Positions 7,706-10,228 of a stretch of 10,228 bases of DNA are shown here, in pieces. The notes below the pieces were generated by a model, which did no database searches, was not told the origin of the DNA, and worked only from the letters and a program-made list of their open reading frames with translations. The position numbers and the translations under genes are program-made. The stretch is from Planctomycetota bacterium (GTDB lineage Bacteria; Planctomycetota; Planctomycetia; Planctomycetales; Planctomycetaceae), in the NCBI GenBank assembly GCA_029977045.1, contig JAPOLP010000136.1, positions 1 through 10,228 of the forward strand. Direction: 5' to 3'. The first letter of the stretch is position 1. Every line of letters begins with the position of its first letter.

Positions 7706-8578
7706 TCAGGTAATCGAAATCACAACGGACGCGCCGATCAGAATAGCTCCAACCAGCCGCAGGGCCATCGTTCGGTGCTGCGCGGCGGTCGCGGTTTTCC
7801 CCGCCGAGTGCGTCAGGATCCACGTCAGCACGACGCCCCAGAGTCCTCGCAGCTAGTACACAATGTTGACCCGCGTCGCGTCACCGAACATGCCGATCGT
7901 CAGCGTCATCCCGATCGCCTGGACGGCCATCAGTCCGGCGCCAATCGCCAGAGGTCGCAACGCCACTTTCTCTTTCACCTTTGACGGCTTATCCGCCAGC
8001 GGCAGAAACAGCAGTGAGAGCAACGCCGCGCAGCCAAACGCGATCGGCAGGAAATAGCCCGCTCCCCATGCCGGCGCCCAGCGCTGGATCAGCAGGTCGA
8101 ACAGCGTCATCGAACACGCGGCCAGCAGCGCAAAGCCGACCGACGCCAGAATTCGTGACCGCTCAACCGACGCATCGCGAGCCTGCACGAAGACGACGCC
8201 CACAACCGCGATCGCCGCCGCGATCCAGACTCGCGCCGGCAGCGTGTGTTCGACAAACAGCGGAGTCGCCGCCGGAACGATCAGCACTTTGATGCCCATC
8301 ACCGGAGCCGCGACCGACACGTCGCCTCGATGCACCGCCAGAAACGTGAAGAGCTGCCCGGCGATAAACAGTCCGCCGATGATCGCCGGCTGCCACAGCA
8401 TCGTCACCGGCTGCATCGTCCCGCCGAGCACGGCCAGACCCGGAAACACACACGCCGAGGCCCAGCACGTCAGGATCATCGCCGTCCACGTCGACACCCC
8501 GCGATCCTGAGCCCGCTTGAGCGACAACAGCCCGAAGATCACCAGCACGCTGGAGCAGAATGGAAGCAGCAGATGGAT
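7706..8578 (-). pseudogene. EamA/DMT-superfamily permease, interrupted by in-frame TAG and lacking a normal start
   Basis: The longest uninterrupted frame runs from GTG 8548 to TAG 7855-7853 (231 residues). It has the hydrophobic pattern of an EamA/drug-metabolite transporter, including GQLFTFLAVHRGDVSVAAPV, the typical end of one bundle. Reading on in the same frame after the TAG gives 48 more codons (LRGLWGVVLTWILTHSAGK ... RLVGAILIGASVVISIT) to TGA at 7708-7706, which supply the missing ninth and tenth membrane segments. Upstream of the GTG the frame stays open to a stop at 8593-8591 and encodes HLLLPFCSS, which completes the first membrane segment, yet contains no ATG, GTG or TTG. From the ATC at 8578 the restored product would be 290 residues with about ten membrane helices, the normal family size. 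I infer decay by point mutations; a sequencing error or readthrough are alternatives. It lies 37 bases upstream of the dehydrogenase-like gene. The transported substrate is unknown. Confidence 0.8.
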
Positions 8579-8693
8579 GGGGCTGTACCTTCAGTGTGAG
8601 GAGTGATCCGTCGGAGCAGCACTGTAGCGGCCCCGTGACGCATTGTCTTAACCACGCCGGCCTGAGCTGCGCTCTCGACCGACCAGTGAGCCA

Positions 8694-8762
8694 ACCACGA
8701 AAAACACAAAAGACACGAAAAACTCGACGACAGGTTTTCGTGTCTTTTGTGTTTTTCGTGGT
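8694..8762. repeat. Perfect 28-bp inverted repeat with 13-base loop
   Basis: The left arm 8694-8721 begins ACCACGAAAAACAC and is the exact reverse complement of 8735-8762; the loop is ACTCGACGACAGG. The A-rich left arm and T-rich right arm are built from CACGAAAA-like units. Similar CCACGAAA/TTTCGTGG palindromes are, from memory, scattered between genes in planctomycetes and related bacteria. It lies between the divergent permease remnant and the M24 peptidase gene, 75 bases before the latter. Roles as a bidirectional terminator, a REP-like element or a protein site are all possible. Confidence 0.93.
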
Positions 8763-8791
8763 GATCCGTTAATCCCCTGATCCCTCGCCTT

Positions 8792-8835
8792 CTTCTGGCG
8801 GCTTGAGACGCTCCTTCTGGCTTCTTGAACGGACT
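8792..8835 (+). repeat. Imperfect 22-base direct repeat just before a start codon
   Basis: CTTCTGGC occurs at 8792-8799 and 8814-8821, each followed two bases later by CTTGA. The period is 22 bases with 14 matching positions. The pair ends two bases before the ATG at 8838. The spacing of two helical turns would suit a dimeric regulator, but chance is quite possible. Confidence 0.35.
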
Positions 8836-8837
8836 CG

Positions 8838-10031
8838 ATGATGTTCGACCTCGCTCGCATTCAACACGCTCTCGCGGAACAGAATCTCGATGGCTGGCTG
8901 CTGTACGACTTCCGCGGCAGCAACGTGCTGGCTCGGCGAGTGCTGGAACTGCCGGACGATCAGATGGGATCGCGGCGGTGCCTGTACTTCATTCCGCGCG
9001 AAGGTCAGCCGCGAAAGCTGGTGCATCGGATCGAGTCCGGCGTCTTTGATCATCTGCCGGGTGAGGCAACTGTCTTTCTGAAGTGGCAGGAGCTGGAAGC
9101 CGGGGTCGAGTCGCTCGTCAGTGGCTGCTCGCGGCTGGGCATGGAGTACTCGCCGCGAAACGCGAATCCGTATATCTCGCGCGTCGATGCCGGGACGGTC
9201 GAACTGGTTCGCAGCTTCGGGTGCGAGATCATTCCGTCGGGCGATCTGATTCAGTCGTTCGAGGCGACCTGGGACGCGGAACAGTGGGCGATGCACCAGG
9301 AAGCGGCGGTGCATACGAACTCGGCGTTCGAGGCGGCGTTCGGATATATCGTCGAGCAGGTGCGGTCGGTCGGGTTCGCGGAAGAGTCCGCCGTCAGCGA
9401 CGTCATCATGCAGCACTTCGCTGACAACAGGATGACGACCTATCACCCGCCAATCGTCGGCGTCGGTCCGCACAGCGGCGATCCTCATTACGAGACCGGG
9501 ACTGGCGAGCAGACTCAGATTCGCGAAGGCGACTTCGTGCTCGTTGACCTGTGGGCGAAGATGGACCGACCGCGAGCGGTTTACAGCGACCTTACCAGAA
9601 CCGGCTTTGTCGGCACGACCGTGCCAGAGCAGTACTCCCGCATCTTCGACATCGTCGCTGCTGCCCGCGACGCCGCCATCGAGTGTGTCAAAAGCGCGTA
9701 CGCGGCGGGACGTTCGCTGCAGGGCTGGGAAGTCGATGACGCGTGCCGGGCCGTGATCGATCAGGCTGGTTATGGCGAATATTTCTGCCACCGCACGGGG
9801 CACAGCATCGGCCAGGAAGTTCATGGCAACGGAGCCAACATGGACAACCTGGAAACCCGCGAAGAACGCCTCGTGATGCGCAACACCTGCTTCTCGGTCG
9901 AGCCGGGAATCTATCTGCCCGAGTTCGGCGTCCGCAGTGAAGTCGACGTGTTCATCGACGGAGACGGCAACGTACACGTAACCGGCGGCGAGTTGCAGAC
10001 TGAGGTCTTCCCGCTGCTGGCGATGTTCTGA
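8838..10031 (+). CDS. M24 family metallopeptidase (Xaa-Pro aminopeptidase/dipeptidase-like)
   Basis: This 397-residue protein has the two-part M24B layout: a creatinase-type N-terminal domain (about 1-145; GWLLYDFRGSNVLARRVL near the start) and a pita-bread catalytic domain (about 160-397). All five metal ligands are present: D237 (LVDLWA), D251 (YSDLTRT), H322 (RTGHSIG), E355 (SVEPGIY) and E368 (RSEVDVFI). H217 (DPHYETG) and H329 (EVHG) occupy positions of conserved substrate-binding histidines. It is expected to be a cytoplasmic two-metal enzyme that cleaves Xaa-Pro or similar peptide bonds; no signal peptide or membrane segment is seen. Two ATGs are adjacent (8838 and 8841); neither has a good Shine-Dalgarno, only GGA nearby. 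The gene is divergent from the permease remnant and appears monocistronic. Sequence alone does not separate aminopeptidase P, prolidase or a creatinase-like hydrolase. Confidence 0.93.
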   Translation: MMFDLARIQHALAEQNLDGWLLYDFRGSNVLARRVLELPDDQMGSRRCLYFIPREGQPRKLVHRIESGVFDHLPGEATVFLKWQELEAGVESLVSGCSRLGMEYSPRNANPYISRVDAGTVELVRSFGCEIIPSGDLIQSFEATWDAEQWAMHQEAAVHTNSAFEAAFGYIVEQVRSVGFAEESAVSDVIMQHFADNRMTTYHPPIVGVGPHSGDPHYETGTGEQTQIREGDFVLVDLWAKMDRPRAVYSDLTRTGFVGTTVPEQYSRIFDIVAAARDAAIECVKSAYAAGRSLQGWEVDDACRAVIDQAGYGEYFCHRTGHSIGQEVHGNGANMDNLETREERLVMRNTCFSVEPGIYLPEFGVRSEVDVFIDGDGNVHVTGGELQTEVFPLLAMF

Positions 10032-10065
10032 TCCGCCTGGGGAACCTTACCAGTCCGGCCTGACC

Positions 10066-10141
10066 GCAGCGCAAAGACACAAAGGCACGGAGAATCGCAA
10101 AGACTCTCTGCGCACTTTGCGTCTCAGCGTCTTTGCGCTGC
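10066..10141. repeat. Inverted repeat with nested hairpin (GCAAAGAC family)
   Basis: GCAGCGCAAAGAC (10066-10078) pairs perfectly with GTCTTTGCGCTGC (10129-10141), 13 bp. Inside, CGCAAAG (10096-10102) pairs with CTTTGCG (10115-10121). The multiple GCAAAG/CTTTGC units suggest a dispersed intergenic repeat of a different family from the one at 8694. It starts 35 bases after the peptidase stop, so it could also serve as that gene's terminator or 3'-end stabiliser. Confidence 0.8.
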
Positions 10142-10158
10142 AAGCCGCTCAGCTCATG

Positions 10159-10200
10159 CGCGCAAACGCTTTTGCGTCAAGAATTCTGCGCGGATTTTTT
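10159..10200 (+). terminator. Possible intrinsic terminator near window end
   Basis: CGCGCA (10159-10164) can pair with TGCGCG (10187-10192), enclosing a small ACGC-TTTT-GCGT hairpin (10166-10177). GA and then six T residues follow (10195-10200). The outer stem is only six pairs and encloses a nine-base unpaired stretch, so this is a moderate candidate. It may instead belong to the leader of a gene beyond the window. Positions 10201-10228 show nothing identifiable. Confidence 0.35.
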
Positions 10201-10228
10201 ATCGTGCAAACGCCGCACAGGGTGTGCA

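Noticed and set aside
7688..7984. Small plus-strand open frame over the end of the permease remnant
   Set aside because: The minus strand here encodes the continuing EamA tail; the plus-strand product is Arg/Gln/His-rich with no features.
8694..8762. CRISPR repeat or insertion-sequence end
   Set aside because: There is a single palindrome with no spacer series, no transposase gene nearby and no target-site duplication visible.
8769..9977. Open frame of about 400 codons on the minus strand opposite the M24 peptidase
   Set aside because: The plus strand carries all five metal ligands of M24; the antisense product is a composition artefact.

Overview
The window looks like chromosomal DNA from a planctomycete. 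The basis is the gene content: a DUF1501 protein with a twin-arginine leader, a secreted cytochrome c fused to a glucose/sorbosone-dehydrogenase-like propeller (heme domain of the Pirellula/Verrucomicrobium type), secreted beta-propeller and LamG proteins, a large RTX-repeat protein, and GC-rich intergenic DNA with long dispersed-type inverted repeats. This assignment rests on recognised families, not on a database match.

Layout. Positions 1-1467 (+) hold the 3' part of an RTX calcium-binding repeat protein. At 1730-2728 (+) is a secreted six-bladed NHL-type propeller, followed by a strong GC-rich hairpin (2770-2803). At 2830-4533 (+) is a secreted protein in which a seven-repeat propeller appears to be inserted inside a LamG/jelly-roll domain. 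This gene converges on a minus-strand group with only nine bases between the stop codons. In transcription order the group is a broken EamA/DMT permease (8578-7706), a cytochrome c/PQQ-dehydrogenase-like protein (7668-5938) and a DUF1501 protein (5886-4543). The gaps of 37 and 51 bases suggest one transcription unit. A divergent M24 metallopeptidase lies at 8838-10031 (+), bracketed by two different inverted repeats (8694-8762 and 10066-10141), with a terminator-like structure near the window end.

How the genes may work together. Four of the six intact or partial proteins carry an export leader (Sec or Tat), and a fifth, the RTX protein, is of a normally exported family with its N-terminus outside the window. 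The window is therefore mostly cell-surface and periplasmic inventory: calcium-binding repeats, propellers, carbohydrate-binding-like folds and a redox enzyme. No precise pathway can be read from it. The cytochrome/dehydrogenase-like and DUF1501 proteins are probably co-expressed, which is a common kind of planctomycete pairing, but their substrate is unknown.

The items most worth a second look are the EamA gene, which has an in-frame TAG followed by 48 codons that still read as the missing C-terminus and also lacks a normal start codon, and the LamG domain split by a propeller. I see no CRISPR array, tRNA, rRNA, insertion sequence, defence system or biosynthetic cluster. The gaps 1468-1729, 8594-8837 and 10032-10228 hold no convincing gene.
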